Shown: positions 12,701-25,544, counted from the first letter of the stretch. The stretch is DNA of 64,000 bases from Neocallimastix lanati (nom. inval.) (GCA_016946835.1 JACVTC010000115.1:540001-604000), one strand, 5' to 3'. Numbers and translations are program-made. The notes: generated from the letters alone by a model not told the origin.

Positions 12701-15700
12701 AACCTCTCCAAGACGCACCAGTATAGGTGGATTCAAATCAAAGAATGGCAAACATACCCTTGGTTCTATTTTCAAGAAATCATTAATTGATTTAATGACA
12801 ACAATTCGTTCTACAGATGCTCACTACATTCGTTGTATTAAACCTAATCAAGCTAAAGAAGCATTTGAATTTGACCCAATGATGGTTTTATCTCAACTTC
12901 GTGCTTGTGGTGTCTTAGAAACAATTCGTATTAGTTGTGCTGGTTATCCAACACGTTGGACATTCCAAGAATTCGTTGAAAGGTATTATCTTTTAATTAA
13001 TTCAAAAGATTGGGATTTCAATGATCCAAAATCTTTTTCCTTGAAGATTGTTAGTAATACCATTAAAGATGAGGACAAGTTCCAAGTAGGTTTAACAAAA
13101 ATTTTTTTCCGTACTGGTATGTTGGCATATTTAGAAAAATTACGTTCAGACAAACTGAAAAAATGTGTTATTTTTGTCCAAAAGAATGCACGTCGTTTTG
13201 TCTACCAACGTCGTTATCAAGAACTTAAAAAATCAGCAATTATTATTCAAAATCATATTAGAAGTGCAATTGCTAAAAGTAAACTTCGTGAACTAACTGA
13301 AGAACATGCTGCGATTGTTATTCAAAAATATATTCGTCGTTTTTTGGCCAAGAAACGTTACAACCAAATCAAATCATCTACTCTTTTTATTCAAGCTCGT
13401 ATTCGTTCATACTTTGCTCGTAAATCTTTAACTGGATTAAGAAAAGAACTTGCGGCTATTAAAATTCAAAAAGTTTTCCGTGGTCAAAACGCAAGACATA
13501 AGTATATTCAAGCCCGTAAAGATATCATTTTTGTTCAATCCTGTATTCGTCGTCATTTTGCAACTAAAGAATTCAAAGCCTTAAAGGCTGAAGCTAAGAG
13601 TATTTCTTACATGAAGAAATTAAACTATCAATTAGAAAACAAAGTCTTCGAACTTTCTCAATCACTTACACAAAAGGAAAAAGATAATCAACAATATGAA
13701 GAAAAAATTAAAACCATGGATTCTCAAATACAAATTTGGAAAGAAAAATTTGAACGTTTAGATAACCGTTTTAAAGAAAACAGTGAACATGTTAGTGAAG
13801 GTAGCGCTGAACAAAAACGTGAAATTGCTGAATTAAAGGAAAATAGAAATCATTTAGAAGCACGTATTTCCCAACTTAAAAATGAAAATGTCCGTATCGT
13901 TAAATCTAAAGAGAAGGAATTAGAAGAACTACGTGAACAACTTCAACGCCAAATTGAAGAAAATAATAAGCTTAGAGAAAATATGAAAAATATGAAATCA
14001 AATGAGGATAGTACAATGGTTAATCAATTAAAACGTGAAGTTTTAAATTTAAAGGACCAACTTCAAAAATCTATTGTTGGTAAGTTAAAGGGTGAAGGAC
14101 CAACTGAAGGTTATGGAACTGAATCTTACTTATTAGATGCAGAGGAACGTGTAGGACGTCCAGTTTCTGCTGGTCGTAATGAAAGAGGTCGTTCTAAGAG
14201 TTCCAAAAGAAGGCAAATGCAATCACAATCCTCCATTACTGTTGTTAAATCTAATAAAATCATAGATGAAAGACATACTCTTCAAGCTAGTCAAAGTGCA
14301 CCTGTACTTCCAACTTATCAAAATCTATTCTCATCCTCACAAGCTATTAATAATAATAATAGCAATAATAATAATAATGAAAATATTAATAGCAATATAA
14401 ATAATAAACAAAATATTACCAGTAAAAAAATTGAAACTCATTCAAATGTTATTGTTCCAATTACTGAAGCTGTACGTCGTAAATCTACTCTTCAAGGTAA
14501 ATCAAAGGAACCAGCCCTAACACTTGTTATTCCGGAATCTAAAATTGATGATAATAATCAAGGTCTTAACAGTGCTCCTATTATTCCATCAAGTAAAAAT
14601 GCCAAGAGAAAATCTAATTCTCATATGAATGAGCCTGTTTCTGCAATTCCACATTCTAAAACCAATTCTAATATTAGAAATATAGAAGAAGAATACCGCT
14701 TGAAAATTCTAGAAGATGAATCCCTTGAACATGAAATTATCGAAGGTCTTATTATAAATTTAAGAATTCCTCTTCCAAGCGCTCAAGCTGTTTCTGCCCG
14801 TAAAGATATTCTTTTCCCAGCCCATATTATCGGTTCTTGTATGCAAAAACTTTTAAATCATGGTCTTTTAGCTCGTCTTCAAGTTTTGTCTTCAAAGATT
14901 ATGCGTAGTATTCAATCCTTAGCTACTCGTTTCGAAGATGATTATGTTTCTTGTTTCTGGCTTTCCAATACTTTTGAACTTATGTGTGTTTTGGAGCGTA
15001 TTAAACTTCAAGAAGATGGTAATAAACGCATGAATTCCTTATATACAAGTGCTCAAGATGTTCTCAATAAAATTTCAAATGATCTTGAATATTTATTAGT
15101 TGAATTATATCATGGATGGATGAAAGAATTGAAAAAACGTATTTCAAATATGGCTGTACCAGCTATTATAGAAAATCAATCTCTTCCAAACTTTTATTGT
15201 AACAAGTCTGGTGGTCTTTGGAATAAAATCAAATCTGCACCACAAGCCTCTTGTACTATTGATCAACTCTTAACCTTCTTAAGTAAAATAAGTATGGTTT
15301 TACGTTGTTACTTTATGGAAGAACAAATTGCACATCAAATTTTATGTGAATTAATGAGAATATTAGGAGTAACAGCATTTAATCATTTAATTATGCGTAA
15401 GAACTTCTGTACATGGAAGCGTGGTATGCAAATTCAATATAATCTTTCTCGTTTAGAAGACTGGTGTGATGAACATCGAATTCCAGAAGGGACTTTTCAT
15501 CTTGAATGTTTAGTACAAGCAGCAAAACTTTTACAATTAAATAAGACAACATATCAAGATATTGAAACTATTTTCAATGTTTGTAACTATTTAAATTCAA
15601 CACAAATTAAGAAATTATTATCTCTTTACTATCCTATTGATTTCGAAAATCCAGTTTCATCAGATATTTTACGTTCTATTTCTCAACGTTCAAATTCAGA

Positions 15701-15842
15701 AATGAATAATAATTTATTGTTGGATACCGAAGATTCAATATTTGATCGTCCTAAAATTCGCCCTGTTGATAAAATTGATACTTCTGGTATGCCAACTTGG
15801 ACAGATCTCTTTTTAATAAAATGTTTATTAGAAGTAAATTAA
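9702..15842 (+). CDS. MYO5: Class V myosin heavy chain (7 exons)
   Basis: Actin-based motor that moves vesicles and organelles for polarised growth (fungal Myo2/MyoE type). Exons: 9702-9845, 9961-10038, 10118-10166, 10413-10535, 10711-10748, 10862-11095 and 11427-15842; 5082 nt, 1693 aa, phases close. Order: N-terminal SH3-like segment ([18 protein letters not shown]); motor with P-loop GESGAGKT (168-175), switch [10 protein letters not shown] (232-240), switch II DIYGFE (about 463-468) and IRCIKPNQ; six IQ motifs (about 800-945) for calmodulin or light chains; coiled coil (about 950-1100); low-complexity linker with an Asn tract; C-terminal dilute cargo domain (about 1390-1610), including [16 protein letters not shown]. 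This architecture is diagnostic of class V. Loop 2 carries a Ser/Pro insert with RRIS and RRTS, possible basophilic kinase sites. Five of the six introns are near the 5' end. Start choice is supported by the family-like N-terminus. Confidence 0.95.
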
Positions 15843-15899
15843 AAATAAAAATAAATAAATCATTAAAATAGGAAGGTTGAAATAAACAATAAAATTTCA

Positions 15900-15941
<42 letters not shown>

Positions 15942-18900
15942 CTATAATAAGAGAGAAAGAAAATATAAAAAAAAATAATAATAAATAGTAATAGTTTAAT
16001 ATAGAGAACCCGAATAATAATAATAAACAAATGAAACTAAAATAAATATATAATTTATTTTAGTATTTCAGCTTAATAAAATAATATTATTCATTATTAA
16101 ATAATATAAATATTAAAAAAAAAAAAAAAAAAAAACAAGATATATTTATTATTTTATTATTATTATTATCATTGTCATTATTATTATTATTATTATTATT
16201 TAAATTTTTTTTCAGCTCCTTTTTATTTTTTTTTTTTTTTTATTGAAAAAATTTTATAAATATTTAATCATTCATAATAATCTATTTTTATTAATATAAC
16301 GAACGTAAATATTAAATCACACGACAATAATTTACTTTTAAAATTAAAAAATAATTAGATTTTTAATTAAAAACAATATTTTATTTTATATATATAAAAA
16401 TGAATATCTATTATTAAAAAAAAAAAAAAAAAAAAAATTTAATAGTAATTTCTAGCATCCTTTATCTATTATATACCAAATAACATCCTTCATTATTAAA
16501 AATAAAAAATAATATAAAATAAAAAGAAATTAATATATTTTTTATAGCAGTATAATATAAAAAATTTTTATTTCAAATACTTTTTTTATTAAAAATTGAA
16601 AAAAGTATGTGTGTTTTCTATAATAATAAACTTTATTTAATTTTTGTATTTATTTAATACATAAATTTTATTAATTTTAAGAACTCATTTTTTAAGATAA
16701 TAAAAATAATTATTTTTTATAGTAAAAATTACATCCTTAATCATGTGATTATTCTATGAATTAATGCACAAAGATAGATGTTACACAACATAAAAATATA
16801 AGAATAAAATATTAATATAAGATAAGAATATAATATTGATAATAATATAAGAATATAAAAATATAATATTAATAATATAAAAATATAAAATAAAATGTGA
16901 TTATTTTAACAAAAATAAAATAAGTATAAATATAATCTAACCTGTATAGTTAATAAAAACTAACCTTTAATAAATATTATTTTAAATATTTTAAAATGAA
17001 TAAATAGCTTTTATGCAATTTTTTTAATATATATTAAAATATATTACACAATGATAAAGTTTTTTATAAATTTTAAAAAAAATATATAAATCAAAGTATA
17101 TTTATTATAAGTTATATTTAGTAGTATAATATATAAATTTATTTTGTAGTATATTATAAATTTGTATAGTAGAATAATAAATATAATTGATAAATATTTT
17201 TTTATACGTAATGATAGTATAATATGATCGTAATAATTATTTAAATAATTATTTTTTTATAGTTTAGACAAACTATTAATTATATTTAAAAATAAGCTTT
17301 AGTTTTAACTTAATTTAGTAAATAATATTATTGAAAAAATATTTTTTAAAAATTTCTAATTGTTAAATTATTAAAAATATTGATTAGAGAATAAGAGAAA
17401 TTAAATATTTACTATACTATTATTTTTACATTATTATTTTTTTTTTTTTTTTCATTTTTTTTGGAATGCCTATTGTCAAAAATTAAAAAAACTTTTTTTT
17501 TTAAAAAAAAAATTAATATAAAAATATATAGTTTTAATTTATTTTAAAATTTATTTTTATTTTATTTTATTTTATATTATTTTTTTTAATAATTGTTTAT
17601 ATCCAATAGGAATAATATATTATTAATAATTAATAATCAGGAATTTAGGGTTTATAATTATGTCAACTTTATTAGTATATTTTTTATAATAAAGAGGTAC
17701 TAAGCGTTTAATTACTCAGAATTACTATTACATTGTCGCATTTACACTATTTATATCATAATATATTTTAATACATTTGAAGCTTATTTTTCATATATTT
17801 CGCATGTTCTAACTTCCCTCTTAAACATAATCATTCTATAATGAATCAATTAGTTTACTGGTGAATATATATACAAAATTATCCTATTCTATAATATTAA
17901 TTTGATATTATTAAACTGTTAGTTATTTTTATTCTAAACTAACTTTCAATTTTGCATGAGTAAAATAATTTTTACATTATATTAATTCTATAATTTAAAC
18001 TAAATATTATTAAAATAATTTTTTAATATTATTACACCATTTATCTATGACATCTCTTATAATAAATGATTAGATATATCATTTATATTTATATAATGGA
18101 AACCTTTTTCTTGAAGGGTGATAAAATACCATCTCAATTTTTGTGAATATTTCTTATATAATGGGTTTCACATTATTTTTAATTATAATCCGCTTTGAAG
18201 ATTACCATTAACTTTTATATATATATATTAGCTTTGTAGTTTTGGCAATTACTATTATAATAAATTGTTAATTATTTGGTGTACTTGATAAATCGTAATC
18301 TTGTGGTATTAAAAATTCATTATATTTAAAGCTAATTATATTATTCGAAACATTAAACTTAATGGTAAATAAAATGAATTGCTTATAATTAATTAAGATT
18401 AGTATTTTAGTTAATTTTTTCATGAAGGCTAATTTTTTGTTAATTTTCTCTGTTTGGACTATTTATATTCATCTCCAAAATAAATATGATTTCTAAATGG
18501 TCAACACAAAGAATCAGTTTAGGTAGTTAAGTAATTTTCCTTTAATATTTATTGTTTTGTATTTTATGTTGCCTATTCCCCTAAAATCTAAATTTCTAAA
18601 AGGATTTTATGTATTTTAATTTTCTCATCATTAAAATATTAATGATAGAAGTTTATTAATTATAACTTCTTGAATACTTTGTAATCAATAAGTATTGTTT
18701 GCAGTTTGTAAATGAATAAATATTACCTACTTGTATATAACTCATGGATATATTTATTAATTTATTATATCTTTCACTACGAAGATTTGTATTATGATTA
18801 TATTAAAAAAATAATGAAAATAAGTATTTATAATATTCGAAATGAGTAATTTTAAAAAATATTAAAAGTATTTAATGTAATAATCATTATTACATTTAAA

Positions 18901-19079
18901 TTTAAAAATCTTATTAATATCAGTAATGAAAAAGGAAATGTTGATTTATTTAAATACTAATTAGTAATATATAACATTATAAATAAATAAAGAGATAAAG
19001 AGATATTGACTTTATTTTCAATTATAACAATCGTCATTAAAATTGTATTGAATTTAATATTTTAAATATTATATATAAT
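15843..19079. other. 3.2-kb AT-rich intergenic region
   Basis: Contains A and T homopolymers (near 16108, 16215, 16413, 17438), (ATT)n near 16140-16200 and generally featureless AT-rich DNA. Sequence around 17640-18760 is slightly less AT-rich and might be a very old element, but I could not assign any family. No RNA gene recognised. Confidence 0.5.
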
Positions 19080-20422
19080 ATGAAATTGAAGGTAATATTC
19101 ATATTCACTTTAACTACTTTAATTTCTCTTGCTTTGGCTGACAAGAAGATGTTGAATCCAAGAAAGTTAAACAAATTTTCTCTAAGGAATCTTCTAAAAT
19201 GGATAAATGGTTAGGTAATTGGAATGATAGTTATTAGGGTTTGTATTATCGATTGCTGTAGTAAATGTCCATGAGGTGATATTGATTTTAGTGATACTGT
19301 TTAGAAAACTTTGATTGGTGACTTTATTCAAGGTCATATTTAGATTATTTGGAGTAATGTTCCATGGTACTGAAACTTGGTATGATTATATACCATTAGT
19401 TGAAGAAGATTCATCAATTAAATTAAAAATGGAAATGGCTTCTTCTGTATATTGGGTGGCATTCAAGCTTATAACACTAGTTATTCAGTCACCTCTATTG
19501 AACGTTGGGAAGATAGTTGTAATAATCGGTTCTTAGAAGATATGAAATGTTCCATTATATGTGGGATACAACTATTCTATTTGAACTAATAAAGGTTCAT
19601 GTAACTCAAGTTGATAGGGTTCAAATTATTGATGATATAATTTTTGATGGTTCATAGTATGATGCCGATGATAATTATACTTTAGGTACTTCTCTAACTT
19701 CTTTTTATCCAGAAAAATAATAAAAACTACCAATTTTAAATCTTCTCCAACAAACATAAGTTGAACTATAATAAATGAAAATTTATTATTAATTATTAGT
19801 TTTTAATTTACGTTATATTGTTGTTTTTATTAAATATATTTGTTTTTAAGTTTTAAAAATGTTATATATTTATATGTTGTAAGGAAGGAACAGAATTTTT
19901 TTTTCACTGATGGAGATGAGGCTAAGACGGTAATGATTGATGTAAGATTAAGAAGGCTACTAATAGTAATAAAAAAAAAAGACGAAGAAGATAAAACTTG
20001 CTGGGCTGAAGCTAGTGGTAGTAAATACAGATTAGTTAATTTAATTTTTTTTTTTTTTTTATATTTTATATTTTAGATAATAAAAGTTAAGATTTATTTA
20101 ATTGTAAATTTTTTATTGAATGAATTTTTATATATAATTTTAAAGGTAATTTTATACTGCTTATTCAGATGATTCTGGTAAATGACATGATTATAATTTA
20201 AAATAATATTTATTTGTAGATTAATAAATTGCTCTATTTAAAATTATAAATATATAAATATTATTTTATGAAGGGGGTATTAAAAACAATGAATGATGTG
20301 GTATTCCGGTTTCTTGAAGAGGTAACGCAACTAATGAAACTGAAACTTGTATAGGTTTAAATGATGATTATTCCTGCTGTAAAACTTGTAATGGTGTGTA
20401 TACCAGATGTAAAGGCGGATAA
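19080..20422 (+). pseudogene. Decayed secreted protein gene with fungal dockerin (CBM10-like) modules
   Basis: The start encodes a clear signal peptide, MKLKVIFIFTLTTLISLALA. A frame change follows near 19140, then the readable stretch SKKVKQIFSKESSKMDKWLG and pieces of a middle domain (VPWY..., YSVTSIERWEDSC, YDADDNYTLGTSLTSFYP). The 3' part carries cysteine-rich modules: DKTCWAEASGSKY (about 19990-20027), YSDDSGK, GGIKNNE-CGIP (about 20276-20307) and DDYSCCKTCNGVYT (about 20369-20410). The pattern CWxE...CC...NNEWCGIP is typical of the fungal dockerins of anaerobic gut fungi, which tether plant-cell-wall enzymes to cellulosomes. Many in-frame stops, mostly TAG where Gln would fit, and several frameshifts make it a pseudogene. 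The catalytic family of the middle part cannot be named. Introns may also be present, for example after 20030. Confidence 0.68.
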
Positions 20423-21720
20423 TAAGAATAATATTATTACATATATTGAAAGAAATTATTATTTATTATTATTATTATTATATTATTTTTCTTTTTTATA
20501 AAAAATTGTTTAACGAAAATCAGTATTTTAAAATATTAAACATTTTTTTTAACTAAAACTCAAAATTTCAAATAAAAAAAAAACTATTTATATACTTAAT
20601 TATTAATATGCAAAATATTTATCACATAAATTATAAAAAATAAAAATTAATGAAATATATAAAAGTTTAATTGAATAAGTTATAAACTATTAATATTAAA
20701 TAAAATAAAAAAAATAAAAAAAATAAAATAAAGAAGCTATAGCTTTTTCTTTGTTGTTTATGAGGAAATATTAGTATTAGGTCTTTTAATTTATTAAACA
20801 CAAATAGTAATGATATTTATTCATCCAATGAATCAATGAAAGTTGAATTTTAAAATAATGATAATTTTTTCTTTTTACTTGAGAAAAAGTCTAATTGATA
20901 ATACACTGCTTCTTTATAGATATTGTTACTACTTATCAGTTTTATTTTATTAAGTTTTTGATTGAAATGATTTCAATATGCATCATTATTTCATAATTAA
21001 AGTTTTCTTTATATTTATAAAAATTTTTTTGATAATTTATTTTTTATTTAATATACAATTGTATGTATTTTAAAGTTATACGCTTATACAGTAATATAAT
21101 ATTGAATTTTGTTTATATTAATATTAATTAGATAGTATATAAAGATATTTAAATATATCTTCTTCCTTTATTATTATCAAATAAAATAAAAAAAATTAAA
21201 AAAAGACTACATATTAACAAAATTAGTATGTCTAATAACTTAAAAAATGATAAAGAAATTTCTTTCATGAAGTTATATAGACATTAAATGATATATACTA
21301 AATAAACTTATTTAAAGAAAATATAGTATAATTAAAAATTAAAAATATATAATTAATTATATAAATTAATAAATAAATTAAAGTTTTTAGATTTCATAAA
21401 GTTTTGGAAAAATTATTATTAAAATATAATATATATATTTATAATTATAAATTATATAATAATTTTCTTAAGAAATAAGAATACTATTTTATTATTATTA
21501 AAGTAAAAAAATAATTTAATGTTTTATAATTGTACAATTATATAATTTAAATTTAAAGAATAAATAAATATATAAAATATTATATAACCAATCATATCAT
21601 TTAATATTTTTAAAAAACCTAAGCCACCAATAGCAGAACCAAAATGATTTACTTTACATGTACCGTTTTTAATCTTTCTTTTTTTAAAGTTACAGTATTT
21701 TATTAGTAGTAACGAATACA
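20423..21720. other. Intergenic region upstream of RPS11
   Basis: AT-rich, with A/T runs; no convincing gene. A 70-codon minus-strand frame at 21524-21736 runs over the RPS11 start and has no recognisable protein features, so it is not annotated. Confidence 0.55.
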
Positions 21721-22711
21721 ATGGCCGATCAGGCAAGAATCTAAAAATGAATTGTTTTTTATGTATTGGTCATTAATGTTGTTGATTTTTAATGCATTTT
21801 AAATATAGGATATATTAATGAAAAGGTTTATTAATTTATAGAATTTAATTAAACGTAGATGAGTTAATGGTCAATGATTTGATTATTATGGTGTAAATTT
21901 TCAGTTATTGAAAACGTATTGTTGATTTAGCCTGATAATGTTTCATATTTATAATACTCATACAAATTATGATATATTATAATATTATAATATTGCAGGA
22001 TTATTAATTAAGCAGTATGACATTTATTTTTTAGAAATAAATTTTTTAACGTCGATGGATGAATAAATTAATGATTTAAAATATTGATATATAATAAAAT
22101 TGTTGTCAGCAACATTAATAATAATAATATTAATTAATAGTAAACTAATTTATATCTTTGATTTAATTAATAAAGACTGAAAGAGCTTTCCAAAAGCAAA
22201 TTGGTATCTTCCAAAACTCAAAGATTAAGAAGAACAGAGATCGTAGATGGTTCCGTGAAGTCGGTCTTGGTTTTAAGACTCCAAAGGAAGCCATTGAAGG
22301 TAACTACATTGATAAGAAGTGTCCATTTACTGGTGACGTTTCCATTCGTGGTCGTATTCTTACTGGTGTTGTTGTCTCCACCAAGATGAAGAGAACTCTT
22401 GTTCTCCGTCGTGAATACCTTCACTTCATTCCAAAGTACAACAGATACGAAAAACGTCACAAGAACCTTCCAGCTCACGTTTCTCCAGCTTTCATTGGTA
22501 TTAACCACGGTGATCTCGTTACTGTCGGTCAATGCAGGTAAATAAAATATTTATTACTAAATATTAAAATTTGAAATTTAAAGGTAAGAATAATATAATT
22601 AAAATAAATGGTAAATATATAAATTCTAGACCACTCTCAAAGACTGTCAGATTCAACGTTCTTAAGGTTAAGAAAGCTGATACTAAGTCTAAGAAATTCG
22701 AAAAATTCTAA
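21721..22711 (+). CDS. RPS11: 40S ribosomal protein uS17 (RPS11), 3 exons
   Basis: Small-subunit protein binding 18S rRNA in the ribosome body. Exons 21721-21732 (MADQ), 22176-22537 and 22630-22711, 456 nt, 151 aa. The protein reads [18 protein letters not shown], then [73 protein letters not shown], ending SKKFEKF. This matches eukaryotic S11 along its whole length, about 155 aa. The first exon is only four codons, followed by a 443-nt intron, a common layout in fungal ribosomal protein genes. That intron starts with GC, not GT. Codons are unusually C- and G-ending (GTC, CTC, AAG, GGT) compared with the neighbours, as expected of a highly expressed gene. The model is secure; only the first exon depends on accepting a GC donor. 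Confidence 0.94.
21733..22175 (+). other. GC-AG intron of RPS11
   Basis: The junction CAG|GCAAGA after codon 4 gives the only way to join MADQ to TERAFQKQ. Without splicing the frame stops after seven codons (MADQARI). GCAAG is the known consensus of GC donors, and the acceptor is ATAAAG|ACT. I looked for a C/D-box snoRNA inside and saw no convincing box pair. Confidence 0.8.
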
Positions 22712-23339
22712 ATGTAATTAAATATTAAAAATTACGTTTACTAATAAAAGTTCGACTATTCGTTAATATCTTATAATATTTATTATGTTAATCAAAAATT
22801 TAATAATAAAGTGTAATAGAGATCGGTTTAAAGTACGAATACAAAAAAATTAAAATAATATTGCAACAGATATTGTTGAACTAAAATATAAATAATAGTA
22901 TTAGAATGTAAAATTTAGAATCTTATTAAGAAAAAATAATTAAATATATTAAAAGCTTTTAAATCCAATTGAACTTTTTTATTATTTTGTCCGAATGGAG
23001 AATAATCAATTAGGTTGTAATTCATAGTGAAGAAGTAAAAGAGAATGTTAATTTTTAAAAAATTAAGAATATGTTAATAGTAATATTAAAATGTCTAATT
23101 TTTTTTTTTTTTTTGCTTGAATGAAAGTTTGATTAAATGATTTATTGTGTTTTATTATATAAAATTTTTATTAAAAATATATTTTAATAAGTAAAAATGT
23201 TTTTTATATATAATCTTGTATTATTATATATTTAATAATAGAAATTATTTATTAAAAAGATTTTGTTTTAGAGAAAAAGTTTTGTGGAAAATTTTTATTA
23301 TAGTAATATTTAGCAGTAAATAATAACATTTATTAGTTT
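22712..23339. other. Intergenic region downstream of RPS11
   Basis: AT-rich, no gene or RNA recognised; includes a T run near 23100. Confidence 0.55.
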
Positions 23340-23720
23340 CAAAGTAACAAAGATATATGTGACGTACTGCCGAGATTTAATTTTATTATTGATGTAAGAA
23401 ATGTAGACATTATTGTATTAGATTATAAAAAAGAATGGAATATTTGTTTATTAACCAAATCATTACTGGTGATTATTTTAAAAACGCCATTCCTGGTGCG
23501 ATCTACTGCTAGTTTTACAGAAATTATGCTTAGGGCTAGTATTCAATAAGAATTCCGACAGTATAAGCACGAACTAATCAGGAGCGTCAATGCTGAAAAT
23601 GCAGTAAGAAGGAAAAGATCATAATTTCTTTAAAGATTGATAATTCAAAATCTAATCCTGAATAAGAATTCTTTTTAAACAGAAATCGTATAAATTGGAG
23701 GTAAGGTTCGTCGTATATGA
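23340..23720 (+). other. Coding-like relic, family unknown
   Basis: A stretch with higher GC than its flanks holds an open frame of about 60 codons with phrases such as LPRFNFIIDVRNVDIIVLDY, ending at a stop near 23549. A continuation reads KHELIRSVNAENAVRR. I recognise no domain. It lies 150 bases upstream of a LINE tail and may be part of a decayed transposon. Confidence 0.3.
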
Positions 23721-23869
23721 ACTTTTTTCCGAGTATATTTATACACTTTATTTTGGATATTATTTTTATTTCACATTACTATCTAAAAAAGTATTATATT
23801 CAATTTGGACAAATAATATTTAATTATTATTTTTTTTTTTTTATTAATTTCATGTTTTTTAATAAAAAT

Positions 23870-24245
23870 TATACATGAGATTAATGGTGGAATTTCAGCT
23901 TTAGATGAGCTACATTTTGATATAGGGGAACAGAGATACTTAAGTGAACAATTCTTAAACAGTTCACAGGGGCTTACTGTTCAGTATATTGTGGGGTTTG
24001 CGCGTTATCTTACTAAAACAATACTTATTGTTAGTACCTCTCTTGAGTTACTTTTTGATCTATTTAGTAAAAAATCCTTCAATAGTAATAGTACATACTA
24101 TTAGTAGTTTAATTATATATATTTCAAGCACAAATACTAATAGTCTAGTTTCGTTCACAGAATCTATAGAGAGTAATTCTCTTGATGAGAGTCTTTCTGT
24201 ATTTTCAGGGAAGAGTTTAGTGGACACTACTCTATCCATTTAAAG
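23870..24245 (+). mobile_element. LINE 3' end, decayed copy B
   Basis: The DNA GGTGGAATTTCAG and the translation ISALDELHFD, RYLSEQFLNSSQG and YIVGFARYLTKTI correspond to the last coding part of the LINE at 36.1-38.0 kb and, more weakly, to copy A at 6.2 kb. Only the 3' end is present. The tail frame, from VSTSLELLFDLFSKKS to the stop at about 24241, resembles that of copy A. Non-functional by truncation. Confidence 0.6.
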
Positions 24246-25540
24246 ATGTTACTTCTTTGTTTTATTATTTTAGATTTTAAATGGTGATTATCTTATACTA
24301 TATATACACCACACCACACTAAAATTTTTTTAACTTCGTTGAACTTATTTTTATTCTTTATTACATTATATTTTCTATGATTAATTAAAAAAAATTTTTT
24401 TTTTTCTAATTTTTTATTATTTACTATTTTACTTAATCTTTTATTTACATTTTATTTTTAATTTATATAATATATTATTTTATTATGGAATACATAAAAA
24501 TATAGCTATCTATTTAATAAAGCATTGGAATTTTATTCTCTTCCTAATCTAAAAATAAAAAAAAAAAAAAAAAAAATCATAAATATGTAATATTCATATA
24601 AGCTTTTTCTTATACCATGTTTCTTTTTTTTTTTTTTTTTTTTTTTTTACATACTTTTTTTTAATGATTTTATTCAATTTTACTTTTAAGCGTTATATCT
24701 AGTATTTACATTATAATTATCTATTTAATAAAGCACTGGAAGTGTATTTTCTTCCTTGTCTAAAAAAAAATCGAGTATTTAGAAAGGTTTAAAAATTATC
24801 AATCAATTAATATTAGTTATTTTTAATAAAGATAATTGAAAATTATTAAATATTTATTTAAACAACAGTTTTACAATTATATTATCATAATTTCAATCAT
24901 TCATTTTCAACATGAACTAAGATTACAATTTAGTAAAATTTCACAGAGGCTTTTGCCACTATGGTTATAGGTTTAAAAAATCTTCTATGTTTTTTTTACA
25001 TGATATGATGTAATTATGATGTAATTATCTATAAGAAAACTTTACGACATATTTAGTAAAAAATATATATTTATAGCAAAAATATTTTCTTTTATATTGA
25101 TAAAAATTTTTACTAAATTGTGGTTCTTATTTTATTATTAAAGTATATGTTAATTACATTTACATGAATTTTTACTCTTAATATATAAAGGTTTTCATTC
25201 TTCTACTAAAATTAATTGGAGATTTTTCAAGAATTCGACTAAAAACAGAAATAATTCCATGTCAAAGTCTTATTAATCTAAAGCACGTTGCTCTGAAGTT
25301 ATTCTTCATTCAATGCCAAATGAATTTTTAAAATGTCATTGCTAATTCTTCATTTTTCAATTTTTGTTCAAGTTAGAATATTAATGGCTGGAAATTAGAA
25401 AAAAGGGATAGTGTTGTTTATATGAACTCAATATTTAAACAAATATATCTGTCTCTAAGAAATCGGTAAAAGTAAATTTACAATTACCGATTTTAAAGAA
25501 CTATCAATTTATAATTATATTAAATCAGTTAATATTACTT
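24246..25540. other. Intergenic region with a 210-bp spaced direct repeat
   Basis: Two imperfect copies of a segment of about 55 bases (TCTATTTAATAAAGCA then TGGAA...CTTCCT...TCTAAAAA) lie at about 24509-24560 and 24719-24770, each ending in an A-rich tract. The rest is AT-rich. Around 25200-25540 short phrases look coding-like but belong to no family I recognise. Confidence 0.45.
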
Positions 25541-25544
25541 TATT

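Noticed and set aside
19080-20422. Alternative genetic code with TAG as Gln
   Set aside because: Intact host genes encode Gln with CAA or CAG and show no internal TAG or TAA; the stops occur only in decayed copies that also have frameshifts.
21733-22175. Intronic snoRNA in RPS11
   Set aside because: Partial boxes (ATGATTT near 21873, CTGATAA near 21932) do not form a proper C/D pair with a terminal stem.
22218-22532. Minus-strand frame of 104 codons opposite RPS11
   Set aside because: Shadow of the codon-biased RPS11 exon on the other strand; no family resemblance.
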